From G963691835 sp963691835 (GTDB lineage Bacteria; Pseudomonadota; Alphaproteobacteria; Thalassobaculales; Thalassobaculaceae), in contig OY829383.1 in assembly GCA_963691835.1 (NCBI GenBank), forward strand, positions 3,348,001 through 3,412,000: DNA of 64,000 nt, given 5' to 3'. Below, in pieces: positions 26,080-37,208 of the stretch (positions within the stretch are counted from its first letter, which is position 1; each line of letters begins with the position of its first letter). The notes under the pieces were generated by a model. It saw nothing but the letters and a program-made list of their open reading frames with translations. It was not told where the DNA came from and ran no database searches. The translations under genes were made by a program, and so were the position numbers.

Positions 26080-27365
26080 GAGCCTGCTCCGTCGCTGAAG
26101 TCATTCGCATGCTCCCACGCCTCTTTCAAAGCGGGGGCAAGCCGGATTAGGCCGAACGCGCCGCCCACGGTGAGGGCCACCGCGACGATCCAGGCGAGCG
26201 GATCGGTCGTATCGACCTCAAGCCCCAGGAAATGGGCATGGACCTCGCCAACGATGGTGACGTTCGCCGCGTGCCCCATCTCCATCAAGGCGATGGCGCC
26301 GAGGAGGAAGGCGGCCAGGGGGCCCAGCGCTTTCAGATAGGGAACCAACAGGAAGCTAAGGCGCCCTTCCCGCAGGGCCGGGCCGTGCATCATCAAGAGC
26401 CCTGTTAGGCCGCGCGGGGCGTACATTACCGTCAGCACAAAAAGGATGCCCACATAGAGCTGCCAGATCTCGGTGTGGTTCGAGAGAATGGTCTGTAGCA
26501 CGGTCAGCAGGATCGCGCCGATGATCGGCCCGATGAAGTATCCGACACCGCCGATATAGGCCATCAGCAGCACCGACCCGGAGGTCACCAGGTTCAGGTT
26601 CTCCTCGGTCAGGATCTCGTAGTTGATGGCGAATAGCCCACCGGCGACGCCCGCGAAGAAGCCCGACGCGCAGAACGAGATGAACCGCACATACCGCTGG
26701 CTGTAACCCACGAACTCCGCGCGCTCGGGGTTGTCGCGGACAGCGTTGGCCATCCGTCCCGCCGGCGTGCGGGAAAAGAGGTACATGAACGCCGTGGTCA
26801 GAAAGACGATGAAGGCCGTGAGGTAGTAGACCTCCATCTCCGAGATGAACTCGTAGCCCAGAACGGGCGGCCCCATGGTCCGGTCGCCGGACACCCCTTC
26901 TTCGCCGCCAAAGAACACAACGAAGATGATGGAACAGGCCGCGATCAGCTCACCCACGCCGAGCGAGATCATGGCGAACACCGTGCCCGCGCGCCGGGTG
27001 GAGAACGCACCAATGGCGATCGCGAAGGCGAGACCGAAAAGGCCGCCGAAAAACGGGAGAATCGGTAGCGGAATGAACCATTCCTCGAACTCCACATAGT
27101 TCATGATGTGGACCGCGAAGAACCCGCCGAGCCCGAAATAGGCCGCGTGTCCGAAGGACAGCATTCCGCCTTGGCCGAGGAGCATGTTGTAGCTCAACGC
27201 GAAAACGATCGAGATTCCCATCTGGTTCATGATCGTGATCGCGACGGGGGAGCCGAAGAACAGCGGCATCGCTAACAGCAACACCGCTCCCGCCCCCCAG
27301 ATCGCGACGGTTCGGCCCGTTCGACCGCCCTCGACTGCCCGTCCGCCCGCCGTCGTGGTGCTCAT
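26076..27365 (-). CDS. livM: ABC transporter permease (LivM type) with C-terminal extension
   Basis: The 429-residue permease has eight or more membrane segments with the LivM landmarks YNMLLGQGGMLSFGHAAYFG, VRDNPERAEFVGY and GGVGYFIGPIIGA. Most LivM proteins end soon after residue 330-340; here two further hydrophobic segments (about 340-360 and 390-410) follow, separated by a short loop, giving a C-terminal extension of some 90 residues. It sits in the inner membrane with LivH. The gene overlaps livH by four bases and livG by four bases. Confidence 0.92.
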   Translation of the reverse strand: MSTTTAGGRAVEGGRTGRTVAIWGAGAVLLLAMPLFFGSPVAITIMNQMGISIVFALSYNMLLGQGGMLSFGHAAYFGLGGFFAVHIMNYVEFEEWFIPLPILPFFGGLFGLAFAIAIGAFSTRRAGTVFAMISLGVGELIAACSIIFVVFFGGEEGVSGDRTMGPPVLGYEFISEMEVYYLTAFIVFLTTAFMYLFSRTPAGRMANAVRDNPERAEFVGYSQRYVRFISFCASGFFAGVAGGLFAINYEILTEENLNLVTSGSVLLMAYIGGVGYFIGPIIGAILLTVLQTILSNHTEIWQLYVGILFVLTVMYAPRGLTGLLMMHGPALREGRLSFLLVPYLKALGPLAAFLLGAIALMEMGHAANVTIVGEVHAHFLGLEVDTTDPLAWIVAVALTVGGAFGLIRLAPALKEAWEHANDFSDGAGS

Positions 27366-28312
27366 GTCTCGCGTGTCCCCATGAGGCCGGTCGGCCGGAA
27401 GATCAGGATCAGGATCAGCAGGAGGTAGGGCAGGATGGGGGCGACCTGAGGCAGGCTCAGCGTCCAGAGATCCCGGAGGAGGTGATCGGCGTCGAACGTC
27501 ACCCCGAATATCGCCAGCAGGTCATTCACCGACCAATCCAGCGCGATCGCGAAGGTCTGAAGCCAACCGATCAACAGCGAGGCCACAAGCGCGCCCGGCA
27601 GGGAGCCAAGGCCGCCGACGACGATGACAACGAAGACGATGGAGCCCAGCACGAAGGCCATTCCAGGGAACGTACCCAACGCGGGCCCCGCGATGACCCC
27701 GGCCAAACCGGCGAGCGCCGAGCCCACTCCAAACACACCCATGAACACCAGCGGAACGTTATGGCCAAGGTTGGCAACGGTGTTGGGATGGGTGATTGCC
27801 GCCTGGATGATCAGCCCGATCCGGGTCCGGGTCAGGATCATGAACAGGCCGATGAAGATCGCAACGGACACCAGGATCATGAACGCCTTATAGGCGGGGA
27901 AGTTCTGGCCGAAGAGCGTGAACAGCGGGAAGCTGAGGAGCTCCGGTTCGTGATAGTCCTTCGTTGCCTTGCCCCAGAAGAACTGGACGATTTCCTCGAT
28001 CAGGAAAGCGAGGCCGAACGTGAAGATGAGCTCGGCCACATGCCCCCACCGGTGCACGATCCGGAGTCCGTACCGCTCCACCACCGCGCCGCACAGGCCG
28101 ACCAGGATCGGGGCGACGATCAGCCCGGTCCAGAAGCCCATATACTGGGAGATCGAATAGGCGAAGTACGCACCGAGCATATAAAAGCTCGCATGCGCAA
28201 AATTCAGCACGCCCATCATGCTGAAGATGAGCGTAAGCCCGCTCGACAGCATGAAGAGGAGCAGGCCGGTTACCAGCCCGTTCAGAAGCGAGAAAATGAC
28301 CAGTTCGAGCAT
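27362..28312 (-). CDS. livH: ABC transporter permease (LivH type)
   Basis: The 316-residue permease has about eight membrane segments, the start LVIFSLLNGLVTGLLLFML and the motifs GVLNFAHASFYMLGAY and GGLGSLPGALVASLLIG that mark LivH. It forms the membrane channel with LivM. Its start lies 83 bases downstream of the substrate-binding protein gene, whose higher expression relative to the permease is usual; I see no strong hairpin in that gap. Confidence 0.93.
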   Translation of the reverse strand: MLELVIFSLLNGLVTGLLLFMLSSGLTLIFSMMGVLNFAHASFYMLGAYFAYSISQYMGFWTGLIVAPILVGLCGAVVERYGLRIVHRWGHVAELIFTFGLAFLIEEIVQFFWGKATKDYHEPELLSFPLFTLFGQNFPAYKAFMILVSVAIFIGLFMILTRTRIGLIIQAAITHPNTVANLGHNVPLVFMGVFGVGSALAGLAGVIAGPALGTFPGMAFVLGSIVFVVIVVGGLGSLPGALVASLLIGWLQTFAIALDWSVNDLLAIFGVTFDADHLLRDLWTLSLPQVAPILPYLLLILILIFRPTGLMGTRET

Positions 28313-28395
28313 GTGCGCGCCACCCGTCGGGCTGGATTGGAGAGGCCGCCCCCCAGACGGTCGGGAGACGGCCTGATCTCAGCGTGCGTGGAAGG

Positions 28396-29643
28396 TCACG
28401 GGCGCTTCATTTTGCAGGTGGTCGGGCTGTCCATGCCGGCCATCTTAACCTTGCTCTCCGTCGCAAGGCCGAAGCCGGAGTTGTCAGCGTCGATCGCGAT
28501 GCCCTCGTCGGTGTGGACGGTGATCAGCAGGTCCTGGATGGCCTGGTGGTCGGACGCCCGCATCTTGATCTTGCCGCCCATGATGCTGTCGTGCTCCATG
28601 CCTTCCAGCGCGTAGGCGACTTTGACCGGGTCGGTCGAACCGGCTTTCTCGATGGCCTTCGCCAGCATGCCGACAACGTTGAAGATCCGAGACTGGTTGA
28701 TGTCGTTGTTCGGGTACTTCGCCTTGAAGCCGTCGCGTAGCGCCTTGAACTCCGGGGTCGGCGGGTTCAGCTCACCCTCCATCACCAGACGGATGATGTC
28801 CTTGCCCTGGGCGCCGAAGGTCGCGGTGATACCGTCATGGGCCGCGTAGTAAGTGTAGATCGGTGACGACATGCCAGACTCGATCACGGCCTTGCCGAGA
28901 CCGACCATATCGGCCCCCCAGTTGCCGGTGATGATCGCGTCCGCACCTGATGCCTTGATCTTGGTGGCGTAGGGCGTGAAGTCCTTCACCTTGCCGATCG
29001 GATGCAGCTCGTTGCCGACGATCTCGATATCCGGCCGCTTGGCGCTGAGATACTTGACCGCCGCCGCGGCGACGGCCTTGCCGAAGGAGTAGTCTTGGCC
29101 GATCAGGTAGACCTTCTTCATGTTCTGGTCGGCGGCCATGACATCGGTCAGCGCGTCCATCTTGATGTCGGCGTTGGCGTCAAAGCGGAAGTGCCAGAAG
29201 TTGCATTTGTCGTTGGTCAGTGCGGGATCGACCGCGGAGTAGTTCAGGAAGATCACCCGCTGATCCGGATTCCGGCGGTTGTGCTTCTTGATCGCATCGG
29301 TCAGCGCGTTGGCGACGCCGGAGCTGTTGCCCTGTGCGATGAACTGAATGCCGTCGCTGATGGCGCGCTTCAACTGGATCAGGCTTTCCTTCGGGCTGAT
29401 CTTGTTGTCGAGCGGCACGATCTCGAAGTTGCGGCCACCCAGGACACCACCCTTCTCGTTGACGAGCGCATCGACGGCGTACTCGAACGTCCGGAGGCCG
29501 GATTCACCGGTTGTGGCGAACGGCCCTGAGAGCGGGTCAATGAAGGCGATGCGGATTGGATCGGCGGCGGATGCGATGCCGGCACTTGCCGATACGGCGA
29601 GGCCGACGGCCGCGCCGATCGCGGCCTGACGGAATGTACGCAT
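28396..29643 (-). CDS. livK: Periplasmic substrate-binding protein (LivK type) of the ABC transporter
   Basis: The 415-residue protein has a Sec signal peptide (MRTFRQAAIGAAVGLAVSAS, cleavage near ASA-ADP) and a type I periplasmic binding fold: IRIAFIDPLSGPFATTGESG, NEKGGVLGG and QDYSFGKAVAAAAVKYL. It captures the ligand for LivHMGF. The adjacent acyl-CoA synthetase and divergent beta-oxidation genes suggest a carboxylic or dicarboxylic acid rather than an amino acid. GGGAGG before the ATG at 29643 fixes the start; the frame back to 29709 is leader sequence. Confidence 0.92.
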   Translation of the reverse strand: MRTFRQAAIGAAVGLAVSASAGIASAADPIRIAFIDPLSGPFATTGESGLRTFEYAVDALVNEKGGVLGGRNFEIVPLDNKISPKESLIQLKRAISDGIQFIAQGNSSGVANALTDAIKKHNRRNPDQRVIFLNYSAVDPALTNDKCNFWHFRFDANADIKMDALTDVMAADQNMKKVYLIGQDYSFGKAVAAAAVKYLSAKRPDIEIVGNELHPIGKVKDFTPYATKIKASGADAIITGNWGADMVGLGKAVIESGMSSPIYTYYAAHDGITATFGAQGKDIIRLVMEGELNPPTPEFKALRDGFKAKYPNNDINQSRIFNVVGMLAKAIEKAGSTDPVKVAYALEGMEHDSIMGGKIKMRASDHQAIQDLLITVHTDEGIAIDADNSGFGLATESKVKMAGMDSPTTCKMKRP

Positions 29644-29787
29644 GGGTTCCTCCCTAAGGTCCCTTTGATCGGCCGCGACATCACTCCGGATATCTTCGGC
29701 GCGAGCCACAAGGATGCGGAGAACAGAACGGATGCGTCAACCGGGTAAGCGCTTAACCAGTCGAACCCGGCGTGTTTGGGAGGGCAT

Positions 29788-31338
29788 TCAGCTTTCGGCG
29801 ATCAGGGCCCGTTTCTGGATCTTTCCCGTCGCGTTCATCGGCAAAGCGTCACGGACCTCGATCGAGCGGGGATACTTGAACGCCGCCATCCGGTCCTTGC
29901 ACCAGGAGACGATCTCCGCTGGTTCGGGTGCGGCGCCGGCGGCTGGAACGACGAAGGCCTTCACTTCTTGGCCCACCCGCTCATCCGGAATGCCGATGAC
30001 GGCAACCAGAGAGATATCGGGGTGGGTGATCATCACCTCTTCGATCTCCCGGGGATAAACGTTCATGCCGCCGCGGATGATCATCTCCTTCTTGCGGTCA
30101 ACAATGGATAGGTAGCCGTCCGTATCGAAGATCCCGATGTCACCCGTATGGAACCAGCCGCCCCGGAACGCTTCCTTGGTTGCCTCGGGGTCCTTCAGGT
30201 AGCCCTTCATGACGCAATGGCCGCGCACGACGATCTCCCCGCGCTCACCCGTTGGGACAGGGCGGTCTTCCTCATCCACCACTTGGACCTGAATGCCCCA
30301 GAGCGGGGTGCCGCAGGTGCCGGGCTTCCGGACCTGGCTCGGGCTGTGATTGCTGACGGCGGGTGATGTCTCGGAGAGGCCGTACCCTTCCAGGATCGGG
30401 GTGCCGAACCGCTCTTCGAAGCGCTCCAGAATCTCCACGGGGAGGGAGGCGCCGCCTGAGCTTGCGAAGGTCAATGTCTCCCGGATTGCGGCGACGTCCT
30501 CGTCCGGGATGGTCGTATCGTTGAGCAGCGCCCAATACATGGTCGGCACGCCGGAGAAACGGTTGACCCCCTCCTCCCGCATCAGGCGCGCGCAGTCGGG
30601 AGCGGTGAACCGGGGCAGCAGGACCAGCCGCGCCGCCGCGCCGATCCCCGCGACCATCTGGCAGATCTGGGCAAAGACGTGAAACAGCGGCAGGGCGACA
30701 AGGATGGTGTCCTCGTGGCTGACCTTGGCGGAGTTGCAGATGACCAGCGCGTGACTGATCAGGTTCATGTGGGTGAGCTCCGCCCCTTTCGGCCGACCCG
30801 TTGTTCCGGAAGTGTAGATAACGACTGCCGTGTCGTCTCCGGAGCGAATGACGGCCTCGAACCTGTCTTGGCCCGCGTCCTTCCAGGTCTCGACAGTCGC
30901 TTCTCCTTCCGGGACGGCGGATGCGCCGGGTGCCGGAATCCAAGCGAAATGCCGGCAGCTCTCGACCCCGTCGAACGCGGCCTTGCCCTCGGCACCAATT
31001 GGCAGGGCCTCGCTGCCCTCGAAGCAGAGAAAGGCCACGGCTTCCGAGTGTTCCAGCAGATAGGTGATCTCAGGCGCTTTCAGAAGCAGGCTGACCGGCA
31101 GCACGGTCGCACCGGTCTTCAGGATCGCGAAGTAGATCTCAGGGAATGCGGGAATGTTGGGACAAGCCATGGCGACGATGCTGCCCGGCCCGACTCCCAT
31201 CGCGGTGAGGCCGGAAGCCAGCTTGTCGCTCTTGGCCTTCAGCGCCTCGTAGGTGATGCGGATGGGGCCGCAGACCACGGCTTCTGCCGCCGGATGGGCG
31301 GCCGCGCTGGCATCGAGCACGTTCGAAAGATTGAGCAT
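29788..31338 (-). CDS. Acyl-CoA synthetase (PimA-like) heading the transporter operon
   Basis: This 516-residue AMP-forming ligase has the A3 motif VVIYTSGTTGRPKGA, LPLFHVFAQ, GYGLSETSPAV, WFHTGDIGIFD, IIRGGMNVYPREIEEV and the catalytic Lys in NATGKIQKRA. It makes a CoA thioester of an imported acid. Its place upstream of livKHMGF and opposite fused hydratase/dehydrogenase, thiolase and paired dehydrogenases matches the role of PimA in pimelate degradation, so a medium-chain dicarboxylate or fatty acid is likely. Substrate is inferred, not seen. Confidence 0.85.
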   Translation of the reverse strand: MLNLSNVLDASAAAHPAAEAVVCGPIRITYEALKAKSDKLASGLTAMGVGPGSIVAMACPNIPAFPEIYFAILKTGATVLPVSLLLKAPEITYLLEHSEAVAFLCFEGSEALPIGAEGKAAFDGVESCRHFAWIPAPGASAVPEGEATVETWKDAGQDRFEAVIRSGDDTAVVIYTSGTTGRPKGAELTHMNLISHALVICNSAKVSHEDTILVALPLFHVFAQICQMVAGIGAAARLVLLPRFTAPDCARLMREEGVNRFSGVPTMYWALLNDTTIPDEDVAAIRETLTFASSGGASLPVEILERFEERFGTPILEGYGLSETSPAVSNHSPSQVRKPGTCGTPLWGIQVQVVDEEDRPVPTGERGEIVVRGHCVMKGYLKDPEATKEAFRGGWFHTGDIGIFDTDGYLSIVDRKKEMIIRGGMNVYPREIEEVMITHPDISLVAVIGIPDERVGQEVKAFVVPAAGAAPEPAEIVSWCKDRMAAFKYPRSIEVRDALPMNATGKIQKRALIAES

Positions 31339-31399
31339 TGTGCCTCCCCGTCAGGTCATCCTTTGCGGCCTGTCGTCGCGGTCGTCGCAACGCGGTGAC

Positions 31400-31427
31400 T
31401 TGTGACCATTGTTAGAAAGCGTAAAGT
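31400..31427 (+). promoter_or_regulatory. Candidate promoter for the rightward beta-oxidation operon
   Basis: TTGTGA (31400-31405) and TAAAGT (31422-31427) are 16 bases apart in the 143-base divergent gap, about 55 bases before the ATG at 31482. TTGTTA (31409-31414) with CTATCG (31432-31437) is an overlapping alternative. GTCGTCGC occurs twice in tandem just to the left, near 31373-31389. Confidence 0.3.
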
Positions 31428-31481
31428 CCTGCTATCGAACCGGCAACGGCCCATCCGAAGGCCCACCGTTCAGGAGGAAGC

Positions 31482-33584
<2,103 letters not shown>

Positions 33585-33636
33585 ATGAGACGGGCGTCGG
33601 CCAGACGGACCGTCGCGGAAACTGAGGAGACAGATC

Positions 33637-34818
33637 ATGCGTGAAGCCGTTGTCGTATCAACCGCACGCACCCCCATCGGCAAGGCCTTCCGGGGCGCCT
33701 TCAACAATACCCACGGCACCGTGCTGGCGGGTCATGCGATCAAGCACGCGGTCGAGCGGTCGGGCCTCGACGCCGGTGAGATCGAGGATTGCATCCTGGG
33801 CTGCGGGTTTCCGGAAGGCACGACGGGGCAGAACGTGGGACGGCTTGCAGCAATGCGGGCGGAACTGCCGATCTCGGTTGCGGGCACGACGGTGAACCGG
33901 TTCTGCAGCTCGGGTCTTCAGACGATCAGCATGGCCGCCCAACGGGTCATGGTGGATGGCGCGCAGGCGATCGTGGCCGGTGGTGTCGAGTCCATCAGCC
34001 TCGTCCAGAACGCAGCCAATCAGACTGGCGTAAAGGATCCCTGGATCCTGGAGCACAAGCCCGCCCTTTACATGTCCATGATCGAGACTGCGGACATCGT
34101 CGCCGAGCGTTACGGCGTGTCCCGCGACTATCAGGACGAGTACGCGCTTCAGAGCCAGCAGCGTACCGCCGCTGCCCAGCAGGCGGGTAATTTCGACGAC
34201 GAGATCGTGCCATTGCCGTCGGTGAAGTTGGTGAAAGACAAGGAGACGGGAGAGGTCTCCGAGCAACAGGTTACGCTTGAGAGGGACGAAGGAAACCGCC
34301 CCTCCACCAACATCGAGGGCTTGTCCGGGCTGGAGCCGGTCCGTGGACCCGACAAATGGATCACCGCGGGCAACGCCAGCCAGCTCTCCGACGGTGCATC
34401 AGCGTCGGTCATCATGGATGCCAAACTCGCGGAGAAGAAGAACATCGAGCCGCTTGGCATCTACCGGGGTCTTGCCGTGTCGGGCATGGAGCCGGATGAG
34501 ATGGGCATCGGTCCGATTTATGCGGTGCCGCGTTTGTTGGAGCGGAATGGGCTTACCGTTGATGACATCGACCTGTGGGAGTTGAACGAAGCGTTCGCCG
34601 TTCAAGTGCTCTACAGCCGCGACAAACTCGGTATTCCCAATGAGAAGCTGAATGTTGATGGCGGCTCGATCTCCATCGGCCATCCTTATGGGATGAGCGG
34701 TGCCCGGATGGTCGGTCACGCGTTGATCGAAGGTAAGCGGCGCGGGGCCAAATACGTCGTCTGCACCATGTGCGTCGGCGGTGGTCAGGGCGTCGCCGGC
34801 CTGTTCGAAGTCGTCTAA
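33637..34818 (+). CDS. Acetyl-CoA acyltransferase (thiolase, PimB-like)
   Basis: The 393-residue thiolase has the acyl-accepting Cys at 90 (TTVNRFCSSGLQTIS), ELNEAFA, GGSISIGHPYGMSG with the catalytic His, and a second catalytic Cys in CTMCVGGGQG. All catalytic positions are present, so it should cleave 3-ketoacyl-CoA. It lies 52 bases after the fused enzyme and 38 before the first acyl-CoA dehydrogenase, the same order of functions as in pim operons. GAGGAGACAG precedes the ATG. Confidence 0.94.
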   Translation: MREAVVVSTARTPIGKAFRGAFNNTHGTVLAGHAIKHAVERSGLDAGEIEDCILGCGFPEGTTGQNVGRLAAMRAELPISVAGTTVNRFCSSGLQTISMAAQRVMVDGAQAIVAGGVESISLVQNAANQTGVKDPWILEHKPALYMSMIETADIVAERYGVSRDYQDEYALQSQQRTAAAQQAGNFDDEIVPLPSVKLVKDKETGEVSEQQVTLERDEGNRPSTNIEGLSGLEPVRGPDKWITAGNASQLSDGASASVIMDAKLAEKKNIEPLGIYRGLAVSGMEPDEMGIGPIYAVPRLLERNGLTVDDIDLWELNEAFAVQVLYSRDKLGIPNEKLNVDGGSISIGHPYGMSGARMVGHALIEGKRRGAKYVVCTMCVGGGQGVAGLFEVV

Positions 34819-34856
34819 GGCATAACGCAACAAGAAACGCCACCGGGAGGGGCGCC

Positions 34857-36056
34857 ATGGAACTCGTACTGAACGCGGAAGACGAATCATTCCGTCAGGA
34901 GGTTCGGACCTTCGTGGCCGAAAACCTCCCGGCGGACATCAAGAAGAAGTCGGCCAGCGGATTTCGGATCGGCAAGGACGATCATGTCCGCTGGCAGAAG
35001 ATCCTTCACGAAAAGGGCTGGATCGCACCGAACTGGCCGGTTGAGCATGGTGGTACCGGTTGGACAGCGATGCAGAAGCATCTCTTCGATGAGGAGTGCG
35101 CACTCGGCGGCGCTCCGATGATCATCCCCTTCGGCCTCACGATGGTCGCGCCGGTGATCATGCGGTTCGGCAACGACGCCCAGAAGGCGCGGTTCCTGCC
35201 ACGCATCCTGGCCAGCGAGGATTGGTGGTGTCAGGGCTACTCCGAGCCCGGCTCCGGCTCCGATCTCGCCTCGCTCCGGACCAAGGCCGTGCGGGACGGC
35301 GACCAGTATGTGGTCAATGGACAGAAGACCTGGACGACGCTGGCCCAGTACGCTGACTGGATCTTCTGCCTCGTCCGAACCGAAGACACCGGCAAGAAGC
35401 AGGAGGGCATCTCCTTCCTCTTGATCGACATGACCACGCCGGGGGTCACGGTCCAGCCGATCGTCACCATCGACGGTGGGGTCGAGATCAACTCCGTCTT
35501 CTTCGAGGACGTTCGGGTGCCGGTCGAGAATCTGATCGGCGAGGAAGGCAAGGGCTGGACCTACGCCAAGTACCTCCTGGGTCATGAGCGGACCGGTATC
35601 GCGGCCGTCGGCAAGTCCAAGGCACAACTCCGGAAACTGAAGGAAATCGCCCGGGCGGAGAAGACCAGCGGGGGTCCGCTGATCGACGACCCGGACTTCG
35701 GCACACGTATGGCCGCGCTGGAGATCGATCTTCTGTCCCTTGAAAGCCTGGTTCTTCGGGTTCTCTACGAAGAGGGGGGCGGCAAGGCGCCCGGGCCGGA
35801 GGCATCGTTCCTCAAGATTAAGGGCACAGAGGTCCAGCAGGGGCTGACTGAGTTGCTGATGGAAGCGGTTGGCCAGTACGCTCACCCGTTCCAGGCGGAA
35901 GCTTTCCGGGAAGAGGGCTGGAACGAGGACCCTGTCGGTCCCGACTACGCCCCGCCGCTGTCGCCGCTCTACTTCAACTGGCGCAAGGCGTCGATCTACG
36001 GCGGATCTAACGAGATCCAGCGCAACATCATCTCGAAAATGGTTCTGGGGTTGTGA
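34857..36056 (+). CDS. Acyl-CoA dehydrogenase, PimC-like large subunit
   Basis: The 399-residue flavoprotein has the acyl-CoA dehydrogenase fold: GWIAPNWPVEHGG, WWCQGYSEPGSGSDLASL, VNGQKTWTT and the C-terminal IYGGSNEIQRNII. The usual catalytic Glu of YEGT in medium-chain enzymes is Gly here, as in other large subunits of paired dehydrogenases. GGGAGG before the ATG at 34857 decides the start over 34770, which lies inside the thiolase gene. A second, shorter dehydrogenase begins seven bases after its stop, which strongly suggests a heteromeric enzyme. Confidence 0.88.
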   Translation: MELVLNAEDESFRQEVRTFVAENLPADIKKKSASGFRIGKDDHVRWQKILHEKGWIAPNWPVEHGGTGWTAMQKHLFDEECALGGAPMIIPFGLTMVAPVIMRFGNDAQKARFLPRILASEDWWCQGYSEPGSGSDLASLRTKAVRDGDQYVVNGQKTWTTLAQYADWIFCLVRTEDTGKKQEGISFLLIDMTTPGVTVQPIVTIDGGVEINSVFFEDVRVPVENLIGEEGKGWTYAKYLLGHERTGIAAVGKSKAQLRKLKEIARAEKTSGGPLIDDPDFGTRMAALEIDLLSLESLVLRVLYEEGGGKAPGPEASFLKIKGTEVQQGLTELLMEAVGQYAHPFQAEAFREEGWNEDPVGPDYAPPLSPLYFNWRKASIYGGSNEIQRNIISKMVLGL

Positions 36057-36063
36057 GGATCTG

Positions 36064-37200
36064 ATGAGTTTTGCCTTCACCGAGGACCAGCAACTCCTTG
36101 TCGACAGCGCCGAGAAGTATCTTCAGGCCGAGTACACGTTCGACGCCCGAGGCAAGACCCTGTCGTCCGATGAGGGATGGAGCCGGGACTCCTGGGCGGC
36201 TTTTGCCGAGATGGGCTGGCTCGCCCTTCCAATCCCCGAAGAGTACGGCGGGCTCGGCGGCTCGACCGTCGACATGGCGGCGCTCCTTGAGCAGATGGGC
36301 AAAGTCCTGGTGGTTGAGCCCGTGATCGCGACCCTGGTCCTGGGGGCGGAGGCTGTCGCCCTCGCAGGGTCCGAAGCTCAGAAGACTGAAATCCTCGGCG
36401 CGGTCGCAGAGGGCGGCATGACGCTTGCGCTCGGGCACGGGGAGCCGGGTGTGCGCGACGATCTCGCCCATGTCACGACCACGGCGACACAGGATGGCGA
36501 CGGTTGGCGTCTCTCCGGTCACAAGGCGGTTGTCCACCACGCGGCGACGGCGGACCGGATCATCGTGTCCGCCCGAGTCTCGGGCGATCCTGCCAGCCGG
36601 GAAGGGATCGGTCTCTTTATGATCTCGCCGGGGGCTGAAGGCGTGGAACTCCGGTCTTATCCAACCATGGACGGCCTGCAGGCCGCGGACGTCATCCTGG
36701 ACAATGTGAGCGTGTCGGCGGCGGACGTTCTCGGTGATCCGTCGGATGCGTTGGAGGCGATCGAAGCCGTTGTGGACCGGGCGCGGGTTCTTTTGGCGGC
36801 GGAAGCTTGCGGGGCCATGGATAGTGCGGTTCGCCTGACGACCGAGTATCTCAAGACCCGGGAGCAGTTCGGCGTGCCGCTTTCAAGCTTCCAGGTGTTG
36901 CAGCACCGGGCGGTCGACATGCTGTCTGCGACCACGTTTGCCCGAGCGCTCACCTACAGGAGTGCGGGCGGCATCGACAGCAGCACCACCCGGGCGGAGC
37001 GGGCGAAGGCGGCCTCCGCTGCCAAGGCGGAGATCGGCAAGGCCGGTAAGCTCGTCGGCCAGGAGAGCATCCAGCTCCACGGCGGCATGGGCATGTCGGC
37101 GGAAATGGCGATCGGCCACTACTTCAAACGCCTGACCATGATCGACGTGATGTTTGGCAACCAGCACTATCACCTTCGCCGGTTCGCCAAGGCGGCCTGA
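36064..37200 (+). CDS. Acyl-CoA dehydrogenase, PimD-like small subunit
   Basis: The 378-residue protein begins MSFAFTEDQQLLVDSAEKYL and has GWLALPIPEEYGGLGG, a degenerate flavin region (LALGHGEPGVRDDL instead of the usual TEPxxGSD), YLKTREQFGVPLSSFQVLQH and HGGMGMSAEMAIGHYF. The weakened flavin motif and strong C-terminal half are expected of the small partner in an alpha2-beta2 dehydrogenase. It starts seven bases after the PimC-like gene and closes the operon, meeting a convergent oxidoreductase gene eight bases later. Confidence 0.87.
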   Translation: MSFAFTEDQQLLVDSAEKYLQAEYTFDARGKTLSSDEGWSRDSWAAFAEMGWLALPIPEEYGGLGGSTVDMAALLEQMGKVLVVEPVIATLVLGAEAVALAGSEAQKTEILGAVAEGGMTLALGHGEPGVRDDLAHVTTTATQDGDGWRLSGHKAVVHHAATADRIIVSARVSGDPASREGIGLFMISPGAEGVELRSYPTMDGLQAADVILDNVSVSAADVLGDPSDALEAIEAVVDRARVLLAAEACGAMDSAVRLTTEYLKTREQFGVPLSSFQVLQHRAVDMLSATTFARALTYRSAGGIDSSTTRAERAKAASAAKAEIGKAGKLVGQESIQLHGGMGMSAEMAIGHYFKRLTMIDVMFGNQHYHLRRFAKAA

Positions 37201-37208
37201 TGGGACGC

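Noticed and set aside
27482..28615. Rightward 377-codon frame opposite livH
   Set aside because: Antisense to a permease; the translation is rich in Asp, His, Arg and Gln, typical of reversed membrane-protein codons.
34887..36080. Leftward 397-codon frame opposite the PimC-like gene
   Set aside because: Antisense shadow of a strongly supported dehydrogenase.
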